A stretch of 64,000 nucleotides of DNA from Metridium senile (taxonomy: Eukaryota; Cnidaria; Anthozoa; Actiniaria; Metridiidae), in the NCBI GenBank assembly GCA_949775045.1, contig OX459103.1, positions 2,402,001 through 2,466,000 on the forward strand, in the 5' to 3' direction. Each line of letters starts with the position of its first letter. Position 1 is the first letter of the stretch. Of this stretch, positions 26,701 to 31,960 are shown piece after piece. The notes below the pieces were generated by a model. It saw only the letters and a program-made list of their open reading frames with translations, searched no databases and was not told where the DNA came from. The position numbers and the translations under genes were made by a program.

Positions 26701-28100
26701 ATGCTCTATTACATGAAGAACAAAGCAAGGGCTCAGTTTGAAATCATCTTGAAAGATAACCGCGTCTTTGCATCGAAGCGAGACGAACATTGAGTTTGCA
26801 ATGATAGAGACATGTGACTAATTGTCCCGCAAGGTGTTACAAGGTCTCTATCATTGTAAGCTCAACGTTCGTCTAGCTTTGATGAAAAGGCCTGGCTCTC
26901 TTTCAGATGCCGCATAGAATTCTGTATAGCTACTTTTCTATGACCACTAAAATTTTTCCCAAAATAATTTTTTTGTTTCGTTACAGAATATGCAATCCAA
27001 TTTAAAAATATATATATAATTTTGCAACATGCTCAATTTGTAATTATGTTTGTCTGTTTGTTTCAGATATGACCTTGGAGCTGGATCTGTAGTCTTAAAG
27101 TCTCTTCGACAAGTAAATGATGGTGTATGGCATTACGTTAAGATTTTAAGGTATTTATTTCCCTTTACTAAAATTCGAGTGAACAAGATGACCTCTTTCA
27201 ATTGATAATATTCAATTGTGATCGCGCGTGTGGTAACTTAAGGAAGATTGTTTATTTTGTAATTTCCAAACTATCTCAATCTACGATTATTGAATTGAAG
27301 GAGAAAGGAGGAGACGAGCACACCGTCGGCCTCACTGAAGACTGACCAACTTCCGCTGACGGAACTATCGACGTTTTTTCTCAAGAATACACCCTAGAGT
27401 GCTCGCACAATTTCACTTTCATGTTAATTTAAACCATTCGCGCGTATATCGTCTGTGTTTAACGCTACTGTTTGCTTACAGACAAAGCCAACAAGGCTCC
27501 TTGTTAGTCGATAAAGAAGAGCTCGTCAATGGTACATCTCCTGAAGGAGCAAAAAGTCTAAATAGCCCTGGACCTATATTCATAGGTATGATAATTACAC
27601 ATTCCTTACATTCCTTACTTTGTTGCCCTGTTTGTCTAGTTTAATGTAAATAGAAACTAGCGAGTAAACTAGTATAGGCTGCGTCGGTGTTTAATATAAA
27701 CGATAGGTAATATAATGAAATTGGTAACACCATAAAAAAAAGTTAACTTAATTTTACTAACGTTTCGAGCTTTAGCCCTTCATCGGAGTAAAAAAACCTC
27801 AGTAAAAATTAACATTTCATTCTATTACCTATCCTCATACGTTTCAATGTGTTTTATAATAAATTATTTTGTTAGTGTTGGTGAGATTTCCCTGGTAATC
27901 CCTTTTCTTTTCTTCCATAAGGTGGAGGTCCCGACATTGAAACTCTCACATACGGGCTTTACTCTGCTAACTACGATGGATGCTTGGGTGGTATTTATCT
28001 ACAGTCAAGGGCTCTAAAACTACAAGCTGATGCAGTGAAAGGGTTCAACGTCCTTCCTTGCAATAATGGACATGTGTTCCCAAACAAGCAAAAAACATGA
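3..28100 (+). CDS. HSPG2: Perlecan-like basement-membrane proteoglycan core protein, 3' portion of gene (26 exons)
   Basis: Secreted basement-membrane core protein of the perlecan/UNC-52 family, which links laminin, collagen IV/nidogen and cell receptors. Exons seen: 3-110, 1068-1181, 1928-2055, 2882-2968, 3397-3458, 4073-4342, 4621-4896, 5699-5974, 6617-6889, 7547-7816, 8336-8614, 9144-9413, 10168-10449, 11272-11526, 12785-13045, 13221-13487, 21676-21936, 22515-23012, 23646-23909, 24231-25010, 25367-25442, 25787-25862, 26605-26669, 27067-27150, 27482-27585, 27922-28100. They sum to 5865 nt, exactly 1955 codons with a TGA stop, and every junction is GT-AG and in phase. Domain order: laminin IV end, laminin EGFs, 12 Ig, LamG-EGF2-LamG-EGF2-LamG. 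This matches perlecan domains III-V and separates it from agrin and laminin alpha. The N-terminal part lies before the window. No AATAAA is seen in the first 150 nt after the stop. Confidence 0.93.
178..925. mobile_element. Foldback repeats around and beside the hAT MITE
   Basis: Bases 178-215 pair with 521-566 (motif CGACCGAAAGG in one arm, CCTTTCGGTCG in the other). A second inverted repeat, 609-725 with about 800-923, contains a central hairpin (CGAGGCTTTCGGGC / GCCCGAAAGCCTCG). Likely one or two degenerate MITEs, the first interrupted by the hAT MITE. Confidence 0.65.
226..371. mobile_element. hAT-type non-autonomous transposon (MITE), 146 bp
   Basis: Perfect 17-bp terminal inverted repeats TAGCCTCCTCCGCAGGC, flanked by the 8-bp direct repeat GTTGGTCT at 218-225 and 372-379. 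An 8-bp target duplication is the hAT signature. No coding capacity. Confidence 0.85.
1068..1181 (+). CDS. HSPG2: Perlecan exon: laminin-type EGF, part 1
   Basis: 38 codons, phase 0/0. Contains KCAPGYTR...GFSRCVRCKCNYHS and CDPETGKC, the typical laminin EGF cysteine spacing that follows a laminin IV domain. Acceptor TTATAG, donor GTAAGG. Confidence 0.92.
1225..1440. repeat. ATG/GAT-rich microsatellite
   Basis: Imperfect trinucleotide repeat in an intron. It opens several spurious reading frames of Met/Asp or Ile/His. Confidence 0.85.
1474..1698. mobile_element. Near-perfect hairpin MITE, about 225 bp
   Basis: Arms of about 100 bp, for example GTTTCGACGCCATTCTGGTC on the left and its complement on the right, around a short loop at 1580-1597. 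The flanks are ATG microsatellite, so the target duplication is not readable. Confidence 0.8.
1737..1918. repeat. ATG/ATAATG-rich microsatellite
   Basis: Continuation of the trinucleotide-type repeat, ending directly before the exon at 1928. Confidence 0.85.
1928..2055 (+). CDS. HSPG2: Perlecan exon: laminin-type EGF, part 2
   Basis: Phase 0/2. Reads NCKDNTAGDHCELCGGGYYGD then CKLCSCPL, finishing one laminin EGF and starting the next. The donor GTAAGT follows AAT CA, and the split Gln codon is completed by the next exon. Confidence 0.92.
2415..2850. repeat. Dispersed repeat, copy 1 (interrupted)
   Basis: Shares phrases with 31655-31960: GAGGCGCGTGCTTT, then ATCAATTTGTATTT and TATAAAGCACTTGGGGATTG in the same order. 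In this copy a 164-bp MITE is inserted at 2499-2662. The second copy lies just upstream of gene 2. Confidence 0.75.
2499..2662. mobile_element. MITE with 9-bp target duplication (Mutator-like), 164 bp
   Basis: Terminal inverted repeat TAGACTGCAAAACAGTCCCT on both ends, flanked by GTTTGCATG at 2490-2498 and 2663-2671. A 9-bp duplication fits Mutator-like elements. A degenerate relative is at 34432-34530. Confidence 0.8.
2882..2968 (+). CDS. HSPG2: Perlecan exon: laminin-type EGF, part 3
   Basis: Phase 2/2. Reads FSSACHIDVDGYPTC then CQTGYIGRDCG. In perlecan this segment lies between laminin EGF modules. The acceptor CATTCCAG directly follows a transposon-derived stretch. Confidence 0.9.
3160..3390. 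repeat. TCAT/ATCATC-rich low-complexity intron DNA
   Basis: Interspersed CATCATC and TCATTA units between two laminin-EGF exons. Nothing else is recognised here. Confidence 0.7.
3397..3458 (+). CDS. HSPG2: Perlecan exon: laminin-type EGF, part 4
   Basis: 62 nt, phase 2/1. Reads RCSQGYTGNPRSPGGKCEKIP, a close match to the last laminin EGF of perlecan domain III. It switches the reading phase to 1, the phase used by all the Ig exons that follow. Confidence 0.9.
4073..4342 (+). CDS. HSPG2: Perlecan exon: Ig domain 1 (of those visible)
   Basis: 270 nt, phase 1/1. I-set Ig fold: SSFYC, TVTWSR, then DEGGYVCTVKNNYG. One complete Ig domain per symmetric exon. Confidence 0.93.
4621..4896 (+). CDS. 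HSPG2: Perlecan exon: Ig domain 2
   Basis: 276 nt, phase 1/1. Cysteine pair in ARFIC and GTYTC, tryptophan in TLKWTK. The downstream intron opens with a TTATCG/TTATTG microsatellite. Confidence 0.93.
4905..5350. repeat. TTATCG/TTATTG microsatellite
   Basis: About 440 bp of interleaved hexamer-type repeat (TTATCG, TTATTG, TTATCA). Both strands lack stops over long stretches, which gives false reading frames. Confidence 0.9.
5470..5645. repeat. TTTTCATAGGC/TTTTCATAAGA minisatellite
   Basis: About 15 tandem copies of an 11-bp unit, ending 50 nt before the next Ig exon. Confidence 0.85.
5699..5974 (+). CDS. HSPG2: Perlecan exon: Ig domain 3
   Basis: 276 nt, phase 1/1. VLFRC, NLEWTG, GEYFCVAKND mark the Ig strands B, C and F. 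Confidence 0.93.
6010..6560. repeat. GATGATG-rich region with a 60-70 bp minisatellite
   Basis: Between about 6130 and 6360 a unit containing TTGATAATGATTACGATGAC and GATGTTGGCGATGGTGTTG repeats about three to four times. The rest is irregular GAT repeat. Confidence 0.8.
6617..6889 (+). CDS. HSPG2: Perlecan exon: Ig domain 4
   Basis: 273 nt, phase 1/1. AELKCTATGDPHPSILWSR and GTYVCTAANRFG, a textbook perlecan-type I-set Ig. Confidence 0.95.
6955..7510. repeat. CATCATC/CTCCTTCTC-rich microsatellite
   Basis: Irregular pyrimidine-biased repeat filling most of the intron before Ig 5, with a phrase CACCACC...CCTCCTTCTCATCATC recurring about every 70-130 bp. Confidence 0.85.
7547..7816 (+). CDS. 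HSPG2: Perlecan exon: Ig domain 5
   Basis: 270 nt, phase 1/1. TTLTCQIDGIPVPSVSWNR and GMYVCIAQNVKG. N-linked sequons NAT and NTT are near the start. Confidence 0.95.
7868..8230. repeat. Tetranucleotide CATT/CATC/TGAT repeat with higher-order unit
   Basis: A unit of about 82 bp (CATTCATTCAACC, CATCCATCC, TTTTATTGATTGATTG) is repeated three times between about 7890 and 8140. Confidence 0.85.
8336..8614 (+). CDS. HSPG2: Perlecan exon: Ig domain 6
   Basis: 279 nt, phase 1/1. VVFRCMIKQGIPIPVLEWLDG and GRYVCRATNLLG. Sequons NQT, NKT and NRS suggest heavier N-glycosylation than in neighbouring Ig domains. Confidence 0.94.
8698..8835. repeat. TGAT microsatellite with embedded hairpin
   Basis: (TGAT)n runs to 8773. 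Then CCGGGCAAACGG and CCGTTTGCCCGG pair across about 30 nt at 8778-8826. Confidence 0.85.
9000..9090. mobile_element. pogo/mariner-like MITE, 91 bp
   Basis: Terminal repeats CAGTGGTACCTCTATTAAGC are inverted at both ends, flanked by TA at 8998-8999 and 9091-9092. The CAG start and TA target site fit the Tc1/mariner-pogo group. A degenerate relative is at 34155-34295. Confidence 0.85.
9144..9413 (+). CDS. HSPG2: Perlecan exon: Ig domain 7
   Basis: 270 nt, phase 1/1. VSLICTSTGDPQPSVHWMQ and GGYSCVASSVAG. The downstream intron carries the array of duplicated splice acceptors. Confidence 0.94.
9541..10140 (+). repeat. Five tandem copies of the Ig-8 splice acceptor and exon start
   Basis: Units of 119-127 bp begin (TAG of the acceptor) at 9544, 9671, 9790, 9917 and 10044, with the true acceptor at 10165-10167. 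Each copy has a pyrimidine tract, AG, the first 16-18 codons of the Ig-8 exon in frame, then the same in-frame stop (TTC TAA or TTC TAG). Use of any copy would end the protein after Ig 7. Confidence 0.9.
10168..10449 (+). CDS. HSPG2: Perlecan exon: Ig domain 8
   Basis: 282 nt, phase 1/1, and no internal Met. VIFQCKATGIPSPSVSWAR and GVYICTARNSEG. The acceptor follows a run of about 14 T, far stronger than the tracts of the five upstream copies of the same splice site. Confidence 0.93.
10535..10828. mobile_element. Foldback MITE, 294 bp
   Basis: The arms pair nearly completely: CACTATGTCCATGAAAT at the left with ATTTCATGGACATAGTG at the right, and GGAACAGCTTTAGTAACA with TGTTACTAAAGCTGTTCC inside. 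Confidence 0.85.
10839..10987. mobile_element. Hairpin MITE, 150 bp
   Basis: CAAACACTAAAAGTGTGCAA pairs with TTGCACACTTTTAGTGTTTG. It lies directly beside the 10535 foldback, and both are enclosed by a direct repeat of intron sequence (10453-10527 and 11158-11221). Confidence 0.8.
11272..11526 (+). CDS. HSPG2: Perlecan exon: Ig domain 9
   Basis: 255 nt, phase 1/1. IRIYC, PVTWTK, GKYRCQASNSAG. Slightly short between strands B and C (SPPLPVTW). A degenerate copy of its acceptor (TGCTGTTATAG) lies at about 11131-11141. Confidence 0.93.
11617..12068. mobile_element. TIR element of the TACACCTATTT family, 450 bp
   Basis: Left end TACACCTATTT...CGTTGTCGC and right end GCGACAACGG...AAATAGGTGTA are inverted repeats of about 45 bp. 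A (TATTG)n run is at 11680-11704. Inside, an approximately 117-bp segment (TGTCGGTATTT...TATGACCATAACAA) occurs twice in tandem. A relative is at 48412-48662 and one end near 41640. Confidence 0.75.
12541..12726. mobile_element. Hairpin MITE, 186 bp
   Basis: Inverted arms of about 55 bp: AACGTTTCGACATCGTCAGA on the left, its complement on the right, with outer ends AAACAAACACAAACGC / GCGTTTGTGTTTATTTT. Confidence 0.85.
12785..13045 (+). CDS. HSPG2: Perlecan exon: Ig domain 10
   Basis: 261 nt, phase 1/1. ATFTCHATGIPTPAITWTK and GNYVCSASNAAG. A hairpin transposon ends about 60 nt upstream of the acceptor. Confidence 0.94.
13221..13487 (+). CDS. HSPG2: Perlecan exon: Ig domain 11
   Basis: 267 nt, phase 1/1. 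LTLECQGTGIPQPSVRWDR and GTYRCSVENRVG. It is followed by the largest intron seen in this gene (8.2 kb), filled by satellite and a LINE. Confidence 0.94.
13617..15060. repeat. 82-bp satellite array, left block
   Basis: About 17-18 tandem copies of an 82-bp unit containing GACTTTTGAGAATACTAGGA and AAAGCATGTCGGTCTTGGTA. Units differ at a few fixed sites (TAAG/AATG/AAAG, AATGTAGG/AATATAGG, GGAAAA/GGCAAA, ATGTCGG/ATTTCGG). Confidence 0.95.
15061..17465 (-). mobile_element. 5'-truncated non-LTR retrotransposon (LINE) inside the satellite
   Basis: Flanked by the 5-bp direct repeat TAGTT (15056-15060 and 17466-17470). The satellite unit resumes in phase on the right. The element's 3' end faces 15061 and ends in an ATT-rich tail. 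The reading frame is open right up to the 5' junction, so the copy was cut by incomplete reverse transcription. Confidence 0.9.
15289..17433 (-). CDS. LINE reverse transcriptase (CR1/Jockey-type), 5'-truncated ORF2
   Basis: About 714 residues without a stop. It has the linker that follows the endonuclease in this group (PWFNEDIKDARRQRRRAERK), RT motifs YRPVSNLQYISKLTEK, LLDLSAAFDTVNHDIL, GVPQGSCLGPLLF, the catalytic YADD (HCYADDTQLY) and the C-terminal HWLPVFYRIQFKI region. No endonuclease domain is present. The initiator given is arbitrary because the frame continues to the truncation point. The intact frame suggests recent insertion. Its catalytic residues look complete, but it is not autonomous. 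Confidence 0.93.
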   Translation of the reverse strand: MSNDISSSNLCTNTPDTLGELVDCYQSTLASALYRHAPLVTKTIPARPLVPWFNEDIKDARRQRRRAERKWRRTGLEVDLLAYKVAKNHTNTLMNEARKAFYKGFIEDNSNDQRKLFSATKRLLGRENEIQYPQFDDKVVLANKFGDFFAHKIKISHNNLDNMASAARPRIASEASFDFPEVQSIEKFNTLSESDVRKLIEATPKKSCLLDPIPTTLVISCIDVLLPVITKIINLSLQAGTFADQWKCALVRPLLKKLGLDLIFKNYRPVSNLQYISKLTEKAVFQQTHGHMVINSLYPELQSSYRQHHSTETALLRVMNDVLLDMNSQHVTLLVLLDLSAAFDTVNHDILLERLDRDIGMRGVTLDWFRSYLSGRCQQVCIDGSLSKQFHLNCGVPQGSCLGPLLFVIYTSSLFKVIERHLPRAHCYADDTQLYISFKPDGANAQADALHAMEQCIQDLRNWLIDSRLLLNDDKTEFLVIGTRQQLNKLNPSVLNVGEHTIDPSVNVRNLGTIIDNSLSMDPQVNQICKAAFYHIHNIRRISKYLSQDCLKTLVHAFVTSRLDYCNSLLYGLPKYQICKLQRVQNTAARLIMNARKYDHITPVLYNLHWLPVFYRIQFKILTITFKAIYNISPSYISDLVSIRSCSAYSLRSNNTLVLDRPKGRMLSTLGARSFYAAAPTLWNSLPVQIREIKSLSIFKKQLKTHLFNIAYNK
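17466..21083. repeat. 82-bp satellite array, right block
   Basis: About 44 tandem copies of the same unit as the left block, giving about 62 in all in this single intron. Variants recur in blocks of several units, which suggests higher-order duplication. Confidence 0.95.
21292..21540 (-). mobile_element. 3' end of a LINE/SINE, minus strand
   Basis: The minus strand reads GGTGACGATGGCATCCTCAT, then TTAAAGATTATTTATTATTATTAT, a typical short 3' end with an ATT tail. No coding part remains. Confidence 0.55.
21676..21936 (+). CDS. HSPG2: Perlecan exon: Ig domain 12 (last Ig)
   Basis: 261 nt, phase 1/1. AEFSCIASGSPVPDVSWHR and GIYICRATNMEG. Last Ig before the endorepellin-like region. Confidence 0.94.
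21988..22196. mobile_element. Degenerate hairpin MITE
   Basis: ATGTCCAGTACTGGCCTA pairs with TAGGCCAGTTCTGGACAT at the ends, and GTCCCTTGTCC / GGACAAGGGAC inside. Confidence 0.75.
22515..23012 (+). CDS. HSPG2: Perlecan exon: LamG domain 1
   Basis: 498 nt, phase 1/1, a whole laminin G domain in one exon. DGLIFYNDQ, GDFISFGM, VEFRFDLG-type strands (AEFRFDLGSRG) and the closing FYIGGV...GFIGCVS are visible. Confidence 0.94.
23083..23189. repeat. (TTCC)n microsatellite
   Basis: About 26 perfect tetranucleotide copies in the LamG1-EGF intron. Confidence 0.97.
23560..23616 (+). mobile_element. Retroelement 3' end with (CATTGT)n tail
   Basis: TTAGCTTGTACAAAATTAG then TAAATAAATCATTGTCATTGTCATTG, resembling a LINE/SINE 3' terminus. 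It ends just upstream of the EGF exon. Confidence 0.4.
23646..23909 (+). CDS. HSPG2: Perlecan exon: EGF 1 and EGF 2
   Basis: 264 nt, phase 1/1. Two six-cysteine EGF modules, CEPCASNPCENAGTC...CQCRQDFTGRTC and CHPNACQNGRC...CVCTVGFTGPRC, as between LamG1 and LamG2 of perlecan domain V. Confidence 0.94.
24231..25010 (+). CDS. HSPG2: Perlecan exon: LamG domain 2 plus EGF 3 and EGF 4
   Basis: 780 nt, phase 1/1, the longest exon of the gene here. LamG2 (MLLLFNGQ, GDFISIAI, PLYIGGVSNL, GFFGCISDV) is followed by CLEPCQIRPCVNNGTC...GKNC and a degenerate last EGF (CLNGG...CDCSLGFGGERC). GC content is higher than in neighbouring exons. Confidence 0.94.
25367..25442 (+). CDS. HSPG2: Perlecan exon: LamG domain 3, part 1
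   Basis: 76 nt, phase 1/2. VQLVDTVSFSGDGYMQYSK is the first strand pair of LamG3. Unlike LamG1 and LamG2, LamG3 is split over six exons. Confidence 0.85.
25480..25765. repeat. ATGATA/GATGAT-rich microsatellite
   Basis: Irregular trinucleotide-type repeat within the LamG3 part 1-2 intron. Confidence 0.85.
25787..25862 (+). CDS. HSPG2: Perlecan exon: LamG domain 3, part 2
   Basis: 76 nt, phase 2/0. LESITLNIKTKSRDGLIYWQGQ, the LamG motif ending in the GLIYW strand. Confidence 0.88.
26605..26669 (+). CDS. HSPG2: Perlecan exon: LamG domain 3, part 3
   Basis: 65 nt, phase 0/2. GDYLSIGLEDGYVQLR, the central LamG strands. Confidence 0.88.
26766..26890. mobile_element. Hairpin MITE
   Basis: CATCGAAGCGAGACGAAC pairs with GTTCGTCTAGCTTTGATG, and TGCAATGATAGAGAC with GTCTCTATCATTGTA. 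Confidence 0.75.
27067..27150 (+). CDS. HSPG2: Perlecan exon: LamG domain 3, part 4
   Basis: 84 nt, phase 2/2. YDLGAGSVVLKSLRQVNDG then WHYVKILR, the DLGSG and W-H-V motifs of LamG. Confidence 0.9.
27482..27585 (+). CDS. HSPG2: Perlecan exon: LamG domain 3, part 5
   Basis: 104 nt, phase 2/1. RQSQQGSLLVDKEELVNGTS...NSPGPIFI leads into the FIGG motif completed by the next exon. Confidence 0.9.
27702..27832. mobile_element. Short TIR element
   Basis: ATAGGTAATATAATGAAAT at the left is inverted as ATTTCATTCTATTACCTAT at the right. The inside holds AACGTTTCGAGCTTTAGCCC. Confidence 0.65.
27922..28100 (+). CDS. HSPG2: Perlecan terminal coding exon: LamG domain 3 end and C-terminus
   Basis: Phase 1. 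GGGPDIETLTYGLYSANYDGCLGGIYLQ closes LamG3, the final Cys lies in LPCNNGH, and a short basic tail (NKQKT) ends at TGA 28098-28100. No further in-frame domain follows. Confidence 0.92.
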
Positions 28101-28189
28101 TACCAGTAAATAGTAACAACGAAAAAAAAAAAAACATAAACTATAATCCACGTTCCAAGACGACATTATTAATTTGATATAGCTAATAT

Positions 28190-28590
28190 TATTGCTTTTG
28201 TTATACCCATAATTCAGCTTTGGTTTTTGAAAGAGGCATGCGTGATGATAACACGCATGGACAGCCAGTAAACCAATACGATTTGAAAACCCTGGTATAG
28301 AAACGGTAACATGGCTATATTATTGCTTTTTTATACCCATAATTCAGGTCTTTGGTTTTTGAAAGAGACATGCGTGATGATAACACGCATGGACAGCCAG
28401 TAAACCAATACGATTTGAAAACCCTGGTATAGAAACGGTAACATGGCTATATTATTGCTTTTGTTATACCCATAATTCAGGTCTTTGGTTTTTGAAAGAG
28501 ACATGCGTGATGATAACACGCATGGACAGCCAGTAAAACAATACGATTTTCACCAAAACCTGGTATAAATTATTAAACTGGCTATATTTT
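28190..28590. repeat. Tandem repeat, about 123-127 bp unit, three copies
   Basis: Each unit carries TATACCCATAATTCAG, TTTGGTTTTTGAAAGAG, GTGATGATAACACGCATGGA and AACCCTGGTATAGAAACG. The last copy decays. Confidence 0.9.
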
Positions 28591-28599
28591 TGCTTTTGT

Positions 28600-28885
28600 T
28601 ATACGCATCATTCAGCTCTTTGGTTTTTGAAAGAGACCATGGCAAACACAATTATCTTTACAATTGCGACCCTAAATACCAGGAAATACCAGGGAATTCC
28701 ATCGATTGGGTAGGGTAAACTATAGAGCTATGTTACTGGTAAGCTCTTTGGTTTTTGAAAGAGACCATGGCAAACACAATTATCTATACAATTGCGACCC
28801 TAAATACCACTGAGGAAATACCAGGAAATTTCATCGATTGGGTAGGGTAAATTATAGAGCTATGTTACTGGTCATTGTCATTGCG
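28600..28885. repeat. Related tandem repeat, about 140 bp unit, two copies
   Basis: Shares TTTGGTTTTTGAAAGAG with the preceding array but continues with ACCATGGCAAACACAATTAT and CGATTGGGTAGGGTAAA. Confidence 0.85.
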
Positions 28886-30156
28886 ATGACAACCTTAGGT
28901 GTATACTATAAGAATACTTTTGAACATGCATCGGATTTTACGATGCCTTGTAGTTTCTTATGGAAGCTGTAATTATTTCCGATGCTATTTTTAATTAAGT
29001 ATGGTTGCACAATATGCAATATGTTGATATAGAAGCTATTTGCGGTAGCGTTAGTGTTCTTAAATGAATATAAATATTGATATTTTGATATATATTTTAG
29101 GAAAATATTTTAGCAAGCAAATGCTAAAAAAGTTTAAACATATAGACCAAAGCCAAAACTTAGCAGCCGCGCCTTTTTTCGCACGGAAATGAGGCTTATT
29201 ATGCAAACAGAAAAAACATTATAAGGACAAAACTACAACTTCATTGACAGCATTTTATAGTCGTTTTTCCACCTTTTTCTTTTGTAAAATACTAGAATTT
29301 TCAACTAAATTACCGCTTTCTACGTTATATTTTACAATAGTTAGCCTTTTTTCAATTTTTAGTAGCATTTTATTTTGTTTTTGACCTTTACTGTGCTCGA
29401 CTTCACGCCCTTCTGCGATGAAATTATGGTGGAGAAAAGCGATTCAAAGTCAGGTAAATTGATCTTCTTAACTAATTCAAAAAAAGCTAGCCTATTTTTA
29501 GCCATACATACGACTTCATATACGTTTTTTAGTTAATTATCTATCATTTTGTTGTATATTTTTGTTCAAATCGACCTCGCTACGGCATCGAGATATGTTG
29601 ACATTTTTTCTGCCATTAGCTATCACAACCACCTTAGAGCAAAAAAGAGAGATAGTTTAATACAAAATGGATAACTATTTTGTTCATTGTGAAATGTAGA
29701 GAGAAACGGCAGTGAAAAAAAGGTATTCATATTCAGGAGGATGTCCATGGAATTGGCATTGACTTCAATATATTAAAGTGAAAAATTGGTCTTCGACCGG
29801 AAAGCGAATAACTGCTATTCTTATAACCATAGCTTGAGCAATGAAGCCCTGTCGAAAAAGGTACATGGAATGTTTAATTTGTTTCTTTCATCTGTAAAAC
29901 AATATTGAAAAGGATGTTGTCAAAGAATTGTAAAAAGAAAAAGCATAAACAATTGAAATTAAAGGTTTACAGTGCTAGCAAGCGATTAGTAACCTGATTG
30001 ACGGCAAAAATATCAACATATCTCGATGCCGTAGCGAGGTCGATTTGAACAAAAATATCCAACAAAATGATAGATAATTAACTAAAAAACTTATTTGAAG
30101 TCGTATGTATGCCTAAAAAAAGGCTAACTTTTTTCAATTAGTTAAAAAGATCAATT

Positions 30157-31127
30157 ATTTCACACTTGACACGGTTTTCTTTGTTATTCATAGGGATGTA
30201 TCTCCGATATAAACCCCTCATTATACCAATTCAAGGGTTATATCTAGATATAAACCCGGGTCTATATCTAGTTATAACCTTTGCATTTATTATTTATTGC
30301 AACATTAGACTTAGAAATTTTTACTAGATAGCGATTTTTGGAGAAAAAAATCTTTGAGTACCAATGTGAGGACTCGAACCGAGAACCTCTGCATTGCTGT
30401 ATCCGCGCTTTAACCCATTATACTACATAGTCATCCGATGGAAAGTTAACAACAAAAACTCGTTTAATGTCATCAAGTTCATTAGCATTCAAGTTCGTTA
30501 GTATTCTTCTGAATAGAATTGAAAAGTGATTGTTTAATATTTCCTTATGGGAATTCATTGACAATGAACATTAAATTATGAACAGATTATTGACATATTT
30601 TTGGATTGGTTTTATTTTTTTGAATACGATCAGTGAAAATCATACATTGTTTTCTTTTCAGAAAACCTTAGTTATCATTGAAAAATGTCGAGTCAGATCT
30701 CAGCCTAATGGTTTAGATTGTGTCAGTACTATTTTGTTATGAAAACTTTCAATAAACTTCAATTACGGGAAAACTGTTGTATTCTAGTGACAAAAATCAT
30801 TAACAGCTAGCATTCCACCTTATTCATTAGTTCCAATGGTTTGACTAATTTAGTCTTTGTATTAAGGAATCAAAACTAAGATAGCATAACCTCCTTCAAT
30901 CGTGTTCTATCAATAAGATTTTGATTTAAAAATGCACCGAACCGGTTCCCTGCACATTAATATTTTCTATTCATATCATTTCTTTTATCAAATACGACTC
31001 CCAGTAGATACTAATTAGTAAGATTTGAAAAGCCGTTCTTTTATTTCTTAACTCAAATCATGTGTCTTTGTTAGAATAGGATTAAATCACTGTTTTTTTT
31101 GTGAGAAAACCTTCTCAAGTGTGAAAT
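30157..31127. mobile_element. TIR element of 971 bp carrying a tRNA-like segment
   Basis: Ends ATTTCACACTTGA and TCAAGTGTGAAAT are inverted, with extended similarity inward (GGTTTTCT). It lies inside one arm of the larger foldback, which shows it arrived later. It contains the tRNA-derived segment at 30360-30435 on the minus strand. Confidence 0.7.
30360..30435 (-). ncRNA. tRNA-derived segment with pol III box A/B, copy 1
   Basis: On the minus strand, box B GGTTCGAGTCC (30370-30380) follows a T-stem-like GAGGTTCTC, and TAGTATAATGGGTTAA resembles box A (about 30411-30428). The same sequence plus its flanks recurs at 38250-38440, so it is a SINE-like repeat rather than a working tRNA gene. No clean acceptor stem was traced. 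Confidence 0.6.
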
Positions 31128-31132
31128 AAATT

Positions 31133-31226
31133 AGTTACATACCTCGAATGTTCGGCTATAAGCCTATATATCCCTTGGGCCTGCGGCCCGCGGGATATAT
31201 ATGGCTTATAGCCTCCATTCTCGGTA
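31133..31226. mobile_element. Perfect-type hairpin MITE, 94 bp
   Basis: GTTACATACC...GGCTATAAGCC and GGCTTATAGCC...GGTATGTAAC pair around a GC-rich loop (TTGGGCCTGCGGCCCGC). It sits beside the right end of the tRNA-bearing element. Confidence 0.85.
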
Positions 31227-31654
31227 TGTAACTCTTACTTTACCTGACTTTGAATCACTTTTCTCCTCCATAATTTCATCGCAGAAGGGCGTGAAGTCGA
31301 GCAGTGTAACGGTCAAAAACAAAATAAAATGCTACTAAAAATTGAAAAAAGGCTAACTATTGTAAAATATAACGTAGAAAGCGGTAATTTAGTTGAAAAT
31401 TCTAGTGTTTTACAAAAGAAAAAGGTGAAAAAACGACTATAAAATGCTGTCAATGAAGTTGTAGTTTTGTCCTTAGCGACGGAATGTTTTTCCTCTGTTT
31501 GCATAATAAGCCTCATTTCCGTGCAAAAAAAGGCGCGGCTGCTAAGTTTTGGCTTTGGTCTATACAAAACTATATAGCTAATAAAAAGTTTAAATATTAT
31601 TTTGAATGTTTTATCTATTTATTGTCGTGCATTTACCATTTTTTTATAAAATAA

Positions 31655-31960
31655 CTATTTGAAATCACGTATTTCGATTGGTTGAGGCGCGTGCTTTATG
31701 TATAGTTTGAAACACTCGTCACGGCTACGACTTCTTTTGTCAATTTCTCATAAATTATTAATGAGTTTTTGTACGCGCCTTTGTATGTTGATCAATTTGT
31801 ATTTTATAAATGAAATAGAAAACTTGCTTTCTGTGCTGTATGCAGTTATAAAGCACTTGGGGATTGTGCTTCTCCTAACACTTCTCTCGTGTTCTGTCAA
31901 TCCCCGCGTGCTTTATAAATGCACACAGCACGCTCGCGCGTTTTCTATTTCTTCACGCTT
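31655..31960. repeat. Dispersed repeat, copy 2, upstream of gene 2
   Basis: Matches 2415-2850 (GAGGCGCGTGCTTT, ATCAATTTGTATTT, TATAAAGCACTTGGGGATTG). It ends about 115 nt before the gene 2 start codon, so it may supply the 5' leader or promoter. No TATA or initiator element is claimed. Confidence 0.7.

Larger units (their letters stand above)
29141..31564. mobile_element. Large foldback element with a nested insertion
   Basis: Left arm 29141-29612. Right arm in two pieces, 30003-30156 and 31231-31564, inverted and highly similar (outer end TATAGACCAAAGCCAAAACT; inner end CGAGATATGTTGACATTTT). The right arm is split by an insertion of about 1.07 kb (30157-31230). Confidence 0.85.

Noticed and set aside
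30360..30435. Functional tRNA gene
   Set aside because: Box A/B are present, but the flanks are repeated together with it at 38250 and I could not trace an acceptor stem.
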